Source: Branchinecta lynchi (lineage: Eukaryota; Arthropoda; Branchiopoda; Anostraca; Branchinectidae). Taken from it: a stretch of DNA of 64,000 bases. The notes beneath the pieces are model-generated. The model saw nothing but the letters and a program-made list of their open reading frames with translations, was not told where the DNA came from and searched no databases. Both the position numbers and the translations under genes were made by a program. The stretch lies in NCBI GenBank assembly GCA_023053575.1, contig JAKZAP010000010.1:15833225-15897224 (forward strand), read 5' to 3'. Every line of letters starts with the position of its first letter. Position 1 is the first letter of the stretch. This document shows, in pieces, positions 57,901-58,384 of this stretch.

Positions 57901-58384
57901 GTGCCGGAAATATTAAGTTCATCTCTAGATTGTAACATGTGAACCGATTTTGATATTTTTGTAATGTAAAAATGTAAATGTAAAATTTTAGTTCAATGTT
58001 TATAACATAAGAAAGCAGAAACAGTTGGTTGTTAGCTTACATCAAGTTTGCACGTTTTCCTTTCCATTTGAATGCTTTGTAAGCAAGAAACAAAACCGAG
58101 GTAATGACACATCTAGGGAAGTCTTCAAATAAGCATTCTTCTCGGTAATTGTAGTGAGTAAAGTATGCTAAAGTAAGGAAAGAGGGAACTGACAGTCACG
58201 TTGAATTCCTGTTAAAGAGCCCCAGTGGGTCATTTATATTTTCTTTTCCAGACCAAGCGGGCTAATTGTTATGAAGCTCGCCTTCGCATTCAGAGGACTG
58301 AGCAACCGGATGCCCGGTTTTTCTCGCTCACTGTTGAGAACGAGAAAGGTTCTGACGTGGCAACACTGACCCTGCATGTTACAG
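571..58384 (+). CDS. Five-Ig cell-adhesion receptor (Kirrel/IRRE/nephrin-like), partial, nine exons
   Basis: Overall gene span; the nine exons are listed separately. Joined they make 1,518 nt in one frame without a stop. Junction phases are 0,1,1,1,1,0,1,0, and the last exon ends in phase 1. The product has five Ig domains, roughly residues 10-104, 105-217, 218-304, 305-399 and 400-505. Phase-1 introns separate the domains, and additional introns split domains 1, 2, 4 and 5, which is typical of Ig superfamily genes. Known family role: Kirrel/IRRE/SYG-1 and nephrin/SYG-2 proteins are single-pass surface receptors that bind homophilically or to each other in synapse targeting, myoblast fusion and filtration-slit assembly. 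Five Ig domains fit the Kirrel size class better than the eight or nine of nephrin, but if coding exons extend further into more Ig domains this changes. Signal peptide, membrane helix and tail are outside the window. The Ig call is firm; the subfamily is inferred from domain order and recalled patterns. Confidence 0.85.
712..725 (+). repeat. C14 homopolymer next to exon 1 donor
   Basis: A run of 14 C begins ten bases after the exon 1 donor. Simple repeat; length may vary between individuals or be misread in assembly. Confidence 0.9.
814..1058. mobile_element. MITE-like element M6 (AGAGCAA termini), copy 1
   Basis: Terminal inverted repeats of the form AGAGCAAGACAACATTAGGG and its mirror at the other end, including GTAGCGCCAAGAC. 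A second copy lies at 29957-30311 with the same ends and shared interior (CACTAG near ACGTCCC, and GGCGGCGCTAC). No coding capacity, consistent with a non-autonomous DNA transposon. Confidence 0.65.
1264..1668. mobile_element. MITE-like element M7 (ACCTCCGT termini), copy 1
   Basis: Begins GGACCTCCGTCTCC and ends ACGGAGGTTCTATTG. The interior matches 7531-8030 at several blocks (GCTACGCGGAAC, GATTGGTTGTCTA, GATGCGCAGCGG or a near variant, GGGAAGTAGACGGG). Here the interior is continuous, so this copy serves as the empty site for the insertion seen in the second copy. Confidence 0.7.
1881..2130. mobile_element. Palindromic MITE M1, incomplete copy
   Basis: Starts TGTCGGAAGTTTCATAACAG and contains AAGGATGCGCAG, ATGTTATGCATAATAAGC and GCATCTGCTGAC, the ordered blocks of M1 copies at 5830-6190, 21881-22250 and 24412-24736. 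The right terminal repeat is missing after TGTTATGCATAACATT. Confidence 0.6.
2311..2451. mobile_element. CACGG-palindrome element M5, left half only
   Basis: Starts AGTTGCGTTTTGCAGATACC and carries alternating GGTATCTG, TTACCACGGTAA and CCGTGGTATC blocks, then CAATTGCCGAAATTGCGCTT. It matches the left half of full copies at 10871-11260, 51317-51736 and 62050-62400. Confidence 0.65.
2452..2706. other. Intron 1 remainder
   Basis: Between the M5 relic and exon 2. No gene or clear repeat is recognised. Confidence 0.4.
2707..2890 (+). CDS. Exon 2: C-terminal half of Ig domain 1
   Basis: The acceptor is ATCTTTTAG and the donor GTATGC. It joins exon 1 in phase 0 to read RR-PIGMYSGKYEW. It encodes 61 residues plus one base. 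The motif GDCSLRI (extra Cys63) is followed by DFDDGLWECQV, in which Cys81 pairs canonically with Cys27. The end, EPAQLVVR, is the G strand and linker. The similarity to the first domain of Kirrel/nephrin-type proteins is clear. The ATG inside the exon is not a start codon, because the reading frame continues upstream through the acceptor. Confidence 0.88.
3240..3312 (+). repeat. Possible non-LTR 3' tail with (ATTC)n
   Basis: TGTAATAAATAATT followed by CTTTCATTCATTCA resembles a retrotransposon 3' end with an AATAAA-like signal and a short tetranucleotide tail. A similar (ATTC)n end is seen near 44345-44370. No coding sequence was recognised upstream. Confidence 0.35.
3313..4790. other. Intron 2, unassigned sequence
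   Basis: Only short open frames with no recognisable protein signature. Low-level inverted similarity (AGGTAGGTTGC/GGTGCAGTCTCTCAACTC region, 3690-3790) hints at an old hairpin element but is not strong enough to name. Confidence 0.35.
4800..5190. repeat. Inverted-repeat element with arms about 50 bp
   Basis: The left arm around 4802-4852 (GGGACCC, then TTTCCTGTAATGACTCGCCA and TTCAGGGGGCTTGT) is the reverse complement of about 5138-5187. Inside, ATAGACAAAATT near 4926 is mirrored by AATTTTGTCTAT near 5037. The nested symmetry suggests a folded non-autonomous DNA transposon. No second copy was seen in the window. Confidence 0.6.
5830..6190. mobile_element. Palindromic MITE M1, full copy
   Basis: Ends are TCAGAAGTTTCATAACGGAC and the mirrored CTGTTATCAACTTCTGACA. 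Both halves carry GGATGCGCGGTTT and its complement. The centre holds paired AGCATCTACTGA/TCAGCAGATGCTTTT blocks and ATGTTATGCAGAACAAGC. The almost whole-length symmetry means it could fold into one hairpin. Confidence 0.75.
6200..6495 (+). mobile_element. Diverged hammerhead-like element, interrupted and abutting exon 3
   Basis: CCTGAAGAGGACCCTTGTCA at 6200 onward resumes after the poly-G insertion as TAAGGGGCGAATATTTCC, then CAGCTGACTAAATCG and GATTCACC, ending TTGGGCTGAAGGAATACT at about 6478-6495. The order of blocks is that of the family at 17372-17540 and 21043-21288. The catalytic GAAA is GAAT here. The end lies about 33 bp before exon 3. Confidence 0.6.
6225..6402. mobile_element. Poly-G/poly-C bounded element, copy 1, with 13-bp target duplication
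   Basis: Begins CCGTATCTAGG plus a G run, passes GGGTTGAAACCCCC, TTTTTCCGTCTGATC and CTTGTACTTTTTTGTCCG, then a C run, and ends CCAGGGTACGGGCC. It is flanked by CTTGTCAACAAGG (6212-6224) and CTTGTCAATAAGG (6403-6415), a 13-bp duplication with one difference. Other copies are at 19151-19308, 54510-54674 and 58776-58966. Non-coding and probably non-autonomous. Confidence 0.72.
6529..6672 (+). CDS. Exon 3: first half of Ig domain 2
   Basis: The acceptor CCATTCTAG precedes 6529 and the donor is GTAAGA. A split valine codon joins exon 2, then PPQMVSMIHNGSH, NITVQS and MVQCVSAGANPPPILRWFI follow in 47 codons. Cys137 and the tryptophan of ILRW are the core B and C strand residues. Two N-glycosylation sequons are visible (NGS, NIT). 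The bases just upstream, holding a TACTAAT branch-point-like motif, derive from a repeat (see findings). Confidence 0.88.
6840..7095. repeat. Trinucleotide-rich (GTAGTA/TACTAC) block
   Basis: Many copies of TACTAC, GTAGTA and ATGCTACT on both strands, for example GATGCTACTACATGCTACTA and CTACGTAGTAGTAATT. Imperfect inverted symmetry suggests a degraded hairpin element; its ends are not definable. Confidence 0.4.
7096..7530. other. Intron 3, unassigned sequence
   Basis: AT-rich intronic sequence; no gene, RNA or clear repeat recognised. Confidence 0.35.
7531..8030. mobile_element. MITE-like element M7, copy 2, carrying a nested insertion
   Basis: Ends AGAACCTCCGTCTCC and GACGGAGGTTCTATTG. 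It matches 1264-1668 on both sides of an insertion at 7718-7848; removing that insertion restores the continuous order seen in copy 1. Confidence 0.75.
7718..7848 (-). mobile_element. Hammerhead-like small element, complete 131 bp with 11-bp target duplication
   Basis: Perfect flanking repeats TGACGTCACAT at 7707-7717 and 7849-7859 define the ends. Plus-strand ends are ATTCAAATAATG and AAACAAACCTGTAA. On the minus strand the core reads CCTGACGAGGACCC, loop, AAGGGCCGAAATATCG: the CTGANGA and GAAA boxes of a hammerhead flank a self-complementary stem. There is no open frame of note. It sits inside M7, so it moved after M7. Confidence 0.78.
8228..8381. mobile_element. Hairpin MITE M4 (ACACTGTAAAA ends), copy 1
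   Basis: Ends ACACTGTAAAAGG and TTTTTACAGCGTAG. The arms GTTAACTGCAGTAGTTGCTA and TAGCAAATACTGTAGTTAAC pair across the element. Other copies are at 50703-50874 and 61864-62031. Confidence 0.78.
8552..8814. mobile_element. MITE-like element with 16-bp perfect inverted ends
   Basis: CCTCGTTTTTGTTGCA at 8552-8567 is exactly mirrored by TGCAACAAAAACGAGG at 8799-8814. The GC-rich interior repeats CTGCAGCGCT and GCAGCGCTTC several times on both strands. Open frames across it are by-products of the GC-rich composition. Confidence 0.72.
9391..9670. mobile_element. MITE-like element M8 (AGAGCGTGTTCC ends), copy 1
   Basis: Begins AGAGCGTGTCCCATC and ends GATGGAACACGCTCT. Interior blocks TAGTAACT, AGGTTACTACGCTGACCGTT and GTTCCAGCCTTGACG recur at 53130-53788, where the copy is split by a retrotransposon. 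Confidence 0.75.
9985..10690 (+). repeat. Degenerate tandem repeat preceded by CCGTCTGTCTGT
   Basis: CCGTCCGTCTGTCTGT leads into AATGAAATTTGGTG, GGATTCTTTGGGTCA and GGGCTTTGTAGCCCTA, followed by about four diverged units containing GAAGTTGATTAGATGTTCGA, a CATGCTGAA-like block and CCAAAACCGGAAAATTTGTT. The same structure occurs at 47420-48690, in another intron and the same orientation. Confidence 0.65.
10871..11260. mobile_element. CACGG-palindrome element M5, full copy
   Basis: Ends TAGTTGCGTTTTTGCAGATA and TATCTGCAAAAACGCAACTA are exact mirrors. The interior alternates CCACGG/CCGTGG and GATACC/GGTATC blocks. It lies in intron 3, about 295 bp before exon 4. Confidence 0.78.
11555..11749 (+). 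CDS. Exon 4: second half of Ig domain 2
   Basis: The acceptor is ATCTAG and the donor GTAAGT. The exon completes a split glycine codon from exon 3 to read FIGDEEISRH. It encodes 64 codons plus one base, including the sequon NTT, the E-strand STLEFQI and the F-strand RLRCVSEHEA (Cys196), then IESSIKMNVQ. This is the long second domain with a conserved basic stretch before the F strand, as in Kirrel/nephrin domain 2. The visible ATG at 11599 is internal and not a start. Confidence 0.86.
11850..12018 (+). mobile_element. Non-LTR retrotransposon 3' end with (ATATC)n tail
   Basis: GGCAGGTAATAAATCTATATC runs into tandem ATATC units ending near 12016. The same type of end, AATAAATATC plus ATATC-like units, closes the retrotransposon fragment at 63614-63635. 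No protein remnant is recognisable here; the 5' boundary is a guess. Confidence 0.5.
12019..13600. other. Intron 4, unassigned AT-rich sequence
   Basis: Long T-rich and A-rich tracts; short open frames only. I found no Ig exon here and no named repeat. Confidence 0.4.
13610..13820. repeat. G-run/C-run bounded segment, possibly related to the poly-G element
   Basis: AGGGGGGCGGGGAGGGG and ACACCCCTCCCC at the left and a 15-base C run at the right (TTGCCTCC plus C run) bound a segment with CAGTCGGCAAAAATGACTTG. The layout is like the poly-G element but the interior differs. Confidence 0.4.
14575..14790. mobile_element. MITE-like element M2, 5'-lacking relic
   Basis: GGCTATGTAAATTTG, AGAGGCTAAAAACAGCCGAA and CTAGTTTTAAAGTA match the right half of M2 copies at 37486-37868 and 44583-44968. 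It is diverged, and the left half is not recognisable. Confidence 0.5.
14806..15273. mobile_element. MITE-like element M3 (CCTTTAAAG ends), copy 1
   Basis: Begins CCTTTAAAGGTTAA and ends TTTTCAGTTAAAACTTAAAGG. Internal blocks CGTTACTTCGTTGCT, GCTTGACGAA, GCAGTGAGCTACCTTTCG and CATACTAGAGCAAATAG are shared with 16133-16572 and, inverted, with 46604-47071. The open frame across it is not protein-like. Confidence 0.72.
15274..16132. other. Intron 4, unassigned; contains an unexplained 111-codon frame
   Basis: A minus-strand frame at 15631-15966 reads MSQIIAEYSLSVFATFILD and onward. I recognise no family, splice context or conserved motif, so I do not call a gene. No repeat is evident in the rest. 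Confidence 0.3.
16133..16572. mobile_element. MITE-like element M3, copy 2
   Basis: Same block order and orientation as 14806-15273 (GTTACCCATCACTTA, GCGTTACTTCGTTGCT, GTGATGTTGCTACCTCTGTG, CATACTAGAGCACACAG), ending near ACGTAAAATTTAAAGG. Lower identity in the interior shows it is older or a different subfamily. Confidence 0.68.
16573..16830. mobile_element. Partial M3-related termini in series
   Basis: TTTTAACTGAAAACCCAGC at 16583 and TTAGCTGAAACACC at 16778 with ATTTTTATTTTTTGAAG and TTTATTTTTCACAATATT repeat the end of M3 twice in a row. These are degraded copies or internal duplications. Confidence 0.45.
17229..17507. mobile_element. Hammerhead-like element as a near-perfect inverted dimer
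   Basis: Two 136-bp arms (17229-17364 and 17372-17507) are close reverse complements around a 7-bp spacer. Each arm is a full element with ends TTTATTCAAACAATG and CTGTAAT-like. In the right arm, read on the plus strand, CCTGACGAGGACCC, AAGGGCCGAAATATCG and GTATCCGTTGTAAAC are intact. A remnant of the 3' module (AAAGTCAGCTTGGGC) follows at 17514. The transcript of either strand would fold into one long hairpin. Confidence 0.78.
17512..18745. other. Intron 4, unassigned sequence
   Basis: No gene signature; a minus-strand 87-codon frame at 18062-18325 has no recognised family. ACATGTATACATGT at 17918 is a short palindrome. Confidence 0.35.
18750..19385. mobile_element. MITE-like element M2, degraded copy with poly-G insertion
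   Basis: TTGGCTGTTTTAAGCCTTTT, GCATGATACGCG and GAATGTAACATATGAC, then after the insertion TTCGGAAGTAGGTTGGAGCA and GTATAGGTAAGGCGGGTCCT follow the order of M2 read in the orientation of 58978-59362. The poly-G element interrupts it at GTCTCC. Confidence 0.6.
19151..19308. mobile_element. Poly-G/poly-C bounded element, copy 2
   Basis: CAGTATCCAGGGGGTAGGG to TTCCTGGATACGA, with TTTTGTACTTTTTTTCCGAC and a C run inside. Host sequence at the edges reads GTCTCCAG on the left and TCTCCTGG on the right, a probable short target duplication. Confidence 0.65.
19390..20555. other. Intron 4, unassigned sequence
   Basis: No recognised gene or repeat. A G-run (19919-19930) and a GAATAAACATAAAACAAATA stretch near 20016 might be an old retroelement tail. 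Confidence 0.3.
20560..20957 (+). pseudogene. Non-LTR retrotransposon 3' end: reverse-transcriptase C-terminus and (TTAC)n tail
   Basis: The open frame at 20564-20854 ends with MRSCYFKYVKHLLHL, then NHTLTEKFKIQDAS, and stops. This is the pattern (S/R)YFKxxKxLL...NxxLxxxFKIxD found at the C-terminus of one class of LINE ORF2 proteins and also at 53489-53699. After the stop come a 3' UTR with TTACTCCGCCTTTCCGAAAT and a TTACTTACTTACTTA tail. The same 3' UTR is present inverted at 28731, 35098, 35820 and 40162. Strongly 5'-truncated; no catalytic motif remains. Confidence 0.65.
21043..21288. mobile_element. Hammerhead-like element, variant copy plus 3' module
   Basis: The minus strand reads CCTGAAGAGGACAC, loop, AAGGGCCGAAATATAGC, followed by GCTGACTTATCCGTTTTGC. 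The variable core base is A rather than C (CTGAAGA). Downstream on the plus strand, AACGTCAAATATGATTCGCA and GTCAGCTTGGGCTGAAGGAA end the element at about 21288. The minus-then-plus order repeats that of 1-400. Confidence 0.65.
21289..21880. other. Intron 4, unassigned A-rich sequence
   Basis: A-rich, with GATGATAATGATG at its start. No gene or repeat family identified. Confidence 0.3.
21881..22250. mobile_element. Palindromic MITE M1, full copy
   Basis: CACTGTCAGCACTTTCATAA to TTTTGAAACTTCTGACATGG. Internal mirrored blocks include CAAGGATGCGGTTTCAACAG and its complement, and two copies of TGTTATGCATAACA-like sequence around AAGCATCTGCT. Confidence 0.75.
22251..23150. other. Intron 4, unassigned sequence
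   Basis: No convincing coding or repeat signature recognised. Confidence 0.3.
23154..23782. repeat. Direct tandem duplication, about 315-bp unit
   Basis: Unit 1 (23154-23468) and unit 2 (23469-23782) share ordered blocks: GTCCGCAG, TTGGTAACT, CCGCCAGCGA, ACCTGGCTT, CAGTCAGATGGTCT, GACAATCCAGGGGAC, GTCGCACGGTGTGTCATA. Identity is moderate (by eye 70-80%), so the duplication is old. Frames on both strands are open for about 100 codons but match nothing I know. Confidence 0.65.
24225..24897. mobile_element. MITE-like element M2 split by an M1 insertion
   Basis: Left part: ACTCTTTAAGTTCC, CCACGGCCTGGGTTGTTTTA, TTTTTCTGATGGAAAAGCTT. Right part: CATCGAAGGTAGCAAAACAA, TTAGGGTTTAGGAATGAGTG, TATTATAGGTAAGAAAGATC. 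These match the two halves of M2 at 58978-59362. The break is at the block before CATCGAAGGTAGC. Confidence 0.65.
24412..24736. mobile_element. Palindromic MITE M1, nested inside M2
   Basis: Ends ATAAGTTTCATATCAGATAA and CCGTTATGAAACTTCTGACG, with GAGGATGCGTGGTTTCAG and its mirror GAAACCGCGCATCCTC. It interrupts an M2 copy, so M1 moved after M2. Confidence 0.72.
24900..26635. other. Intron 4, unassigned sequence
   Basis: No gene recognised. A short direct repeat, ATACTCAAAAAGATCATAAC and GAATCTTAATACTCAAAAAG, occurs near 25400 and 25490. The plus-strand 101-codon frame at 25779-26084 has no known motif. Confidence 0.3.
26640..27655 (+). repeat. Dispersed repeat with C-rich blocks, copy 1
   Basis: CTTGCAAGGCTGGCTAAGAG, then GGACCCTTGGAAATCACGAG and ACTTTATGGGCGCTAGA-like blocks repeated about three times, followed by CCGGATTTCCGGACCCCCC and TCCCCCCACGATGGTC segments. 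It ends with GACAGACCGACCGAAAAGTG and CACGTGAGCGAAGCTGCAAG. Copy 2 is at 33660-34400. The unit is internally tandem and has no coding frame. Confidence 0.6.
27840..28390. other. Intron 4, unassigned sequence
   Basis: Starts with a G run (27835-27845). Nothing recognised beyond short frames. Confidence 0.3.
28390..28490 (+). mobile_element. Hammerhead-like element, plus-strand relic with 3' module
   Basis: GCAAGGGTCTTGCCAAGAAG and GGTCGAAACATCACC keep stem II and the GAAA box, but the CTGANGA box is lost to truncation. TTAGCTGATTAATCC and GCAGTCAGCTTGGGCTAAAG, ending GGAATACTG, are the 3' module. Confidence 0.58.
28731..28815 (-). mobile_element. Retrotransposon 3' end with (TTAC)n tail, minus strand
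   Basis: GTAAGTAAGTAAGTAAGTAA followed by ATTTATAACCCGCCATTTTG and GGAGTAAATGAAGAAAATAA is the inverted form of the 3' UTR at about 20895-20957. The upstream extent (towards 29200) is unclear. Confidence 0.62.
29957..30311. mobile_element. MITE-like element M6, copy 2
   Basis: AGAGCAAAATAACACTAGGG and AGTAGCGCCAAGAC at the left are mirrored by TCTTGGCGTTAGTCCCTAGG and TTATTTTGCTCT at the right. It shares GCGCCGCCCACTACGCTTGT with copy 1 in inverted orientation. Confidence 0.75.
30908..31520 (-). mobile_element. Poly-A-tailed retroelement insertion with 10-bp target duplication
   Basis: ATTGATTATT at 30898-30907 and 31521-31530 are perfect direct repeats. The plus strand begins with a run of about 25 T, so the inserted strand is minus, with a poly-A tail. 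On the minus strand, GGTCACGGTGGAAGGGGTGC and GGGCACCCTGTGATACC form a short hairpin-like pair, and AAGAAGAGCCGTAAAAA marks an internal A-rich run. No protein remnant; it is either a 5'-truncated LINE 3' UTR or a SINE-like unit. Confidence 0.75.
31535..32555. other. Intron 4, unassigned sequence
   Basis: No gene or named repeat recognised. The pair TTGAGTCGTTGAGTTTGAGT near 31840 is a small local duplication. Confidence 0.3.
32558..32801 (+). repeat. Tandem duplication of a 122-bp unit
   Basis: TAGTGGGTTGGCGGCTGAAC begins at 32558 and again at 32680. The two units continue in register through AGTACTAAGAGAT, AACATTACAGATGTGAACTG and CTACAAAAGAGTTTCCCT with a handful of substitutions. Confidence 0.85.
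32802..33655. other. Intron 4, unassigned sequence
   Basis: Mostly AT-rich. The short direct repeat AGCATGCGTCTTACG occurs twice near 33122 and 33152. A G run lies at 33573-33582. Confidence 0.35.
33660..34405 (+). repeat. Dispersed repeat with C-rich blocks, copy 2
   Basis: Starts GCTCATATGACACTTGCAAG and repeats the ordered blocks of 26640-27655: GAGAGGATGAAA, GACCTTGGAAATCACGAGAA, CACTTTAAGGGTGCTAGA, then several CCGGATTCC...CCCCC and GATGGTCGGATC-type segments. The 101-114-codon frames over it are composition artefacts. Confidence 0.62.
34671..36112 (+). repeat. Tandem duplication, two 721-bp units, apparently identical
   Basis: CAGTACGGCAACGCCTGGAT starts at 34671 and 35392. Comparing line by line I find no difference between 34671-35391 and 35392-36112. 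Each unit contains a minus-strand (TTAC)n retrotransposon tail and the sequence TTGGAGTTGTAGTAGTATTT at its end. The second unit ends 76 bp upstream of exon 5. Confidence 0.92.
35097..35190 (-). mobile_element. Retrotransposon 3' end with (TTAC)n tail, minus strand (and its duplicate at 35818-35911)
   Basis: AGTAAGTAAGTAAGTAATTC and TGTAACCCGCCTTTTCGAAA, AAGCGGAGTAAAGGAAAG. Same family as 20895-20957. It was copied as part of the 721-bp duplication. Confidence 0.62.
36189..36449 (+). CDS. Exon 5: complete Ig domain 3
   Basis: A strong acceptor (T-rich tract ending TTTTTCAG) and donor GTAAGC bound 261 bp. Exon 4 ends in T and this exon begins AT, giving a tyrosine, so the joint reads NVQ-Y-APVVSLQ. 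One exon carries the entire I-set domain: ASILCEADANPPATIIW (Cys243, Trp255), then DRSHAGSYTCEARNAIGSS with the DxGxYxC motif (Cys285). The preceding intron is 24.4 kb, and the exon follows a 721-bp tandem duplication by only 76 bp. Confidence 0.92.
36775..36860 (-). mobile_element. Retrotransposon 3' end with (TTGA)n tail, minus strand
   Basis: GTCAATCAATCAATCAATCA followed by AGTTTAATCCGAATAGCTAA and AAGGAGTACAATTTACAAAA resembles inverted LINE 3' ends (compare 53308 onward: GAGGAGTACAACTTATAAAT). No coding remnant recognised. Confidence 0.5.
37486..37868. mobile_element. MITE-like element M2, copy
   Basis: TTAAATGACCTGTCTTACCT to GCGAGGGTTCCTTTAA, with TGCTACCTTCGATGTGTATC, AAGCTTAAAACAGCCGAAAA and TAATTTAAAATACTGTAAGT inside. 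Nearly full length and in the same orientation as 44583-44968. Confidence 0.72.
38300..38580. mobile_element. M3-like end followed by ATTGATTG palindromic stretch
   Basis: TTGACTGAAAAGGCAGCTTA and ACACTGAAACGG match the M3 terminus at 46610. Then TCAATCAATTCC and GATTGATTGATTGATAATTC form a local inverted repeat around 38465-38530. Confidence 0.45.
38985..39245. repeat. Degenerate tandem repeat with ACCCGA...TTTCTTCTGT units
   Basis: About three to four diverged units carrying CCGATGTGCC, CGACACCCGACAAAAGCA and GATTTCTTCTGT. One further unit lies at 56455-56523 in intron 8. Confidence 0.6.
40162..40225 (-). mobile_element. Retrotransposon 3' end with (TTAC)n-like tail, minus strand
   Basis: TAGTAAGTACGTATGTAGTT, TATAACCCGCTATTTTGAAA and AAAGCCGAGTAAATGA: diverged copy of the 20895-20957 3' UTR, about 300 bp before exon 6. 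Confidence 0.55.
40522..40721 (+). CDS. Exon 6: first part of Ig domain 4
   Basis: The acceptor TTCCATTTCAG precedes 40522 and the donor GTAAAA begins at 40722. T plus AT again makes a tyrosine at the joint, followed by PPSEVTIVGAMDGS and then GGSTRLECQADASPTPVFRWW (Cys332; core Trp344 or its neighbour). It ends in phase 0 at ISYDYQ, just before the F strand, which is supplied by exon 7. Its frame is open through the exon and stops soon after the donor. Confidence 0.9.
41570..42420 (-). repeat. Relic of the hammerhead-like element followed by inverted C-rich dispersed repeat
   Basis: 41575-41700 has CAAGCTGACTGCGAA, GGAGCAATATTTTGGCCCC and AAGGTCAGGCTGC, a decayed family copy. 41710-42420 repeats GGGGGAGTG...GGATCCGAA, ATAACTTTCGAACGGG-like blocks and GGGTTCTCGATCCGGCAACT, which look like the reverse complement of the 26640 and 33660 repeats. 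Confidence 0.45.
42430..44340. other. Intron 6, unassigned sequence
   Basis: Two copies of a weak repeat (AGGTAAATAGTAGGCGGGGT near 42510; GATAAAACAGTAGGCGGAAC near 43374) are visible. Frames of 119-134 codons at 42815-44032 show no recognised motif. Confidence 0.35.
44583..44968. mobile_element. MITE-like element M2, copy
   Basis: TGCCTTAAAGAACCTGTCTT to GAGAGGGGTCGTTTAA; shares CTACCTTCGATGTGTATCAC, CATCAGAAAAACC and AGTTTTAAGGTATTAAAATA with 37486-37868. The 66-codon frame over it is a shadow of the repeat. Confidence 0.72.
44970..46070. other. Intron 6, unassigned sequence
   Basis: Includes one isolated M3-like end at 45310 (GCTGCCTTTTCAGTTAAACT). The rest is unassigned; no exon was found. 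Confidence 0.35.
46084..46240 (-). mobile_element. Hammerhead-like small element with 10-bp target duplication and A-rich end
   Basis: GTCAATTAAA at 46074-46083 and 46241-46250 flank the insertion exactly. The 136-bp body (46084-46219) is followed by AATCAAAAATAAAAATAAAA. On the minus strand stem II is GACCCTT paired with AAGGGTC, a perfect seven-pair stem between CTGACGAG and GAAA. The A-rich end on the plus strand is unexpected if the hammerhead-sense RNA is the mobile one. Confidence 0.78.
46604..47071. mobile_element. MITE-like element M3, inverted copy next to exon 7
   Basis: CCGTTTTAAAGTTTAACTGA to CTTTCAGTTAAACTTTAA. Interior blocks ATTCGTGAATAGCGGAACAA, AAAGTAACGCATTTTCAG and GGGTAATTAGATTG are reverse complements of those in 14806-15273. 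Its right end is 51 bp before exon 7. Confidence 0.75.
47123..47207 (+). CDS. Exon 7: F and G strands of Ig domain 4
   Basis: A short 85-bp exon between the acceptor TTTATTCTAG and donor GTAAGT. Reading from exon 6 in phase 0 gives DYQ-GDYYCTASNLISS, a classic F strand with Cys376, then SISLKVTG. Being short, it is easily missed by length-based gene finders. A MITE-like repeat ends 51 bp upstream, so the acceptor context lies between repeat and exon. Confidence 0.9.
47420..48690 (+). repeat. Minisatellite of about 110-130 bp units preceded by CCGTCTGTCCGT
   Basis: GTCCGTCTGTCCGTCCGTCT at 47423 leads to GGACTCTTTGGGTCA and GGGCTCTGTAGCCCTAGA, then about nine units each with TGAAGTTGATTAGATGTTCG, ATTTAGGGGTAAGAAGACAT, GCTGAACACGATGGTGAAAA and GGCCAAAACCGGAAA. 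The middle units (47850-48400) are the most alike; edge units are diverged. Same family as 9985-10690. Confidence 0.85.
48700..50115. other. Intron 7, unassigned sequence
   Basis: AT-rich with several A runs near 49970-49990. No gene or repeat identified; the plus-strand 107-codon frame at 48799-49122 has no recognised motif. Confidence 0.35.
50116..51078 (+). repeat. Pair of dispersed direct repeats, about 120 bp, flanking M4
   Basis: 50116-50240 and 50955-51078 share GTAACCTTCTGTGTCCCCGC/GTAACGTTTGGTGTGTTCCC, GACCACACCCTTTCGCAAA, and TGTCGCAGTGACCAAAATAT/TGTAGCGGTTACCGAAATAT. An M4 hairpin element lies between them. They may be the two ends of one larger unrecognised element or an old duplication. 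Confidence 0.55.
50703..50874. mobile_element. Hairpin MITE M4, copy 2
   Basis: ACACTGTAAAAAGTTTCTCC to TTTTTTTTACAGTGT. TTTGCTGCTGGGATTAATCT and AGATTAATCCCAGTAGCAAA pair across it. Confidence 0.8.
51317..51736. mobile_element. CACGG-palindrome element M5, full copy
   Basis: AGTTGCGTTTTTGCAGATGC to GTGTCTGCAGAAACGCAACT. The right half contains four successive GATACCACG(A/G)-type blocks (51555-51715) arranged alternately on both strands. Confidence 0.8.
51740..53125. other. Intron 7, unassigned sequence
   Basis: GATCTGGCCGAAACCGGAAA at 52179 recalls the minisatellite unit, suggesting a remote relic around 51840-52300. Otherwise nothing recognised. Confidence 0.35.
53308..53700 (-). mobile_element. 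5'-truncated LINE with (TATT)n tail inserted in M8
   Basis: The plus strand begins with a run of TATTTATT units, then TTTCCCTCAAAATTGAGGAG, so the element reads on the minus strand: coding remnant, 3' UTR and (AATA)n tail. Its 5' end at about 53700 abuts the resumed M8 sequence CGTTCCAGCC. Confidence 0.7.
53489..53699 (-). pseudogene. LINE ORF2 C-terminal fragment
   Basis: An open frame without an initiating ATG reads ISILTKISCHGLSYFKFCK, then LLGFPISFSNSQLVSDFKIK and DPVLILKKK, and stops at 53489-53491. The SYFKFxKxLLxxP...NSxLxxxFKIxDP pattern is the C-terminal region of a class of non-LTR reverse-transcriptase proteins, and parallels 20564-20854. No catalytic domain remains, so it cannot be autonomous. 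The frame is intact over 70 codons, suggesting a fairly recent insertion. Confidence 0.62.
53800..54175. other. Intron 7 end before exon 8
   Basis: AT-rich; TTCTTAATTTAGC lies about 30 bp before the acceptor and might be the branch region. No repeat named. Confidence 0.35.
54178..54362 (+). CDS. Exon 8: first part of Ig domain 5
   Basis: The acceptor is CTTTACAG and the donor GTAAGC. It joins exon 7 through a split glycine codon and reads GPPQFVPFTDQHVSVIRG, then a B strand, DPKPIKITWQWG and GRYVADAIIK, ending in phase 0. The expected B-strand cysteine position is threonine (VLRT); a cysteine occurs three residues later (FCSDP, Cys427). The ITWQW segment resembles the tryptophan-rich C strand of Kirrel domain 5. 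Function as for the whole gene. Confidence 0.88.
54510..54674. mobile_element. Poly-G/poly-C bounded element, copy 3
   Basis: GGCCGTATCCAGG plus G run to a C run and AATTCCTGGATACGGGCC. The interior TTTTATAGGCTTTTACG, TGATCTATGTCTTTTTTGTC matches the other copies. No clear flanking duplication here. It lies 147 bp after exon 8. Confidence 0.7.
55209..55456. mobile_element. Palindromic element with ATGGTGCCCC blocks
   Basis: ATTTTTTGGCATGGTGCCCC at the left is mirrored by GGTGGGGCACTATCTCCAAA at the right. Inner blocks ACCATGCCTTGCAGCAAGG and CCGTTGCTGCAGGGCATGGT also pair. Overlapping frames on both strands are a consequence of the symmetry. Single copy in this window. Confidence 0.65.
55460..58245. 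other. Intron 8, unassigned sequence
   Basis: Contains one unit of the 38985-39245 repeat (56455-56523), a G run (56731-56744) and a small perfect hairpin around 57690-57722 (TTTGGTTTCAAAATT and its mirror). No exon or gene recognised. Confidence 0.4.
58252..58384 (+). CDS. Exon 9: second part of Ig domain 5
   Basis: The acceptor is TTCTTTTCCAG and the donor GTGAGA. The phase-0 joint gives AIIK-TKRANCYEARLRI, then ARFFSLTVENEKGSD and TLTLHVTG. The F-strand position usually held by cysteine is serine 486 (FFSLTVEN), while Cys467 lies at the start of the E strand. It ends in phase 1, so at least one more exon follows. Nothing in 58385-64000 was recognised as that exon; the membrane anchor is therefore beyond the window. 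Confidence 0.88.
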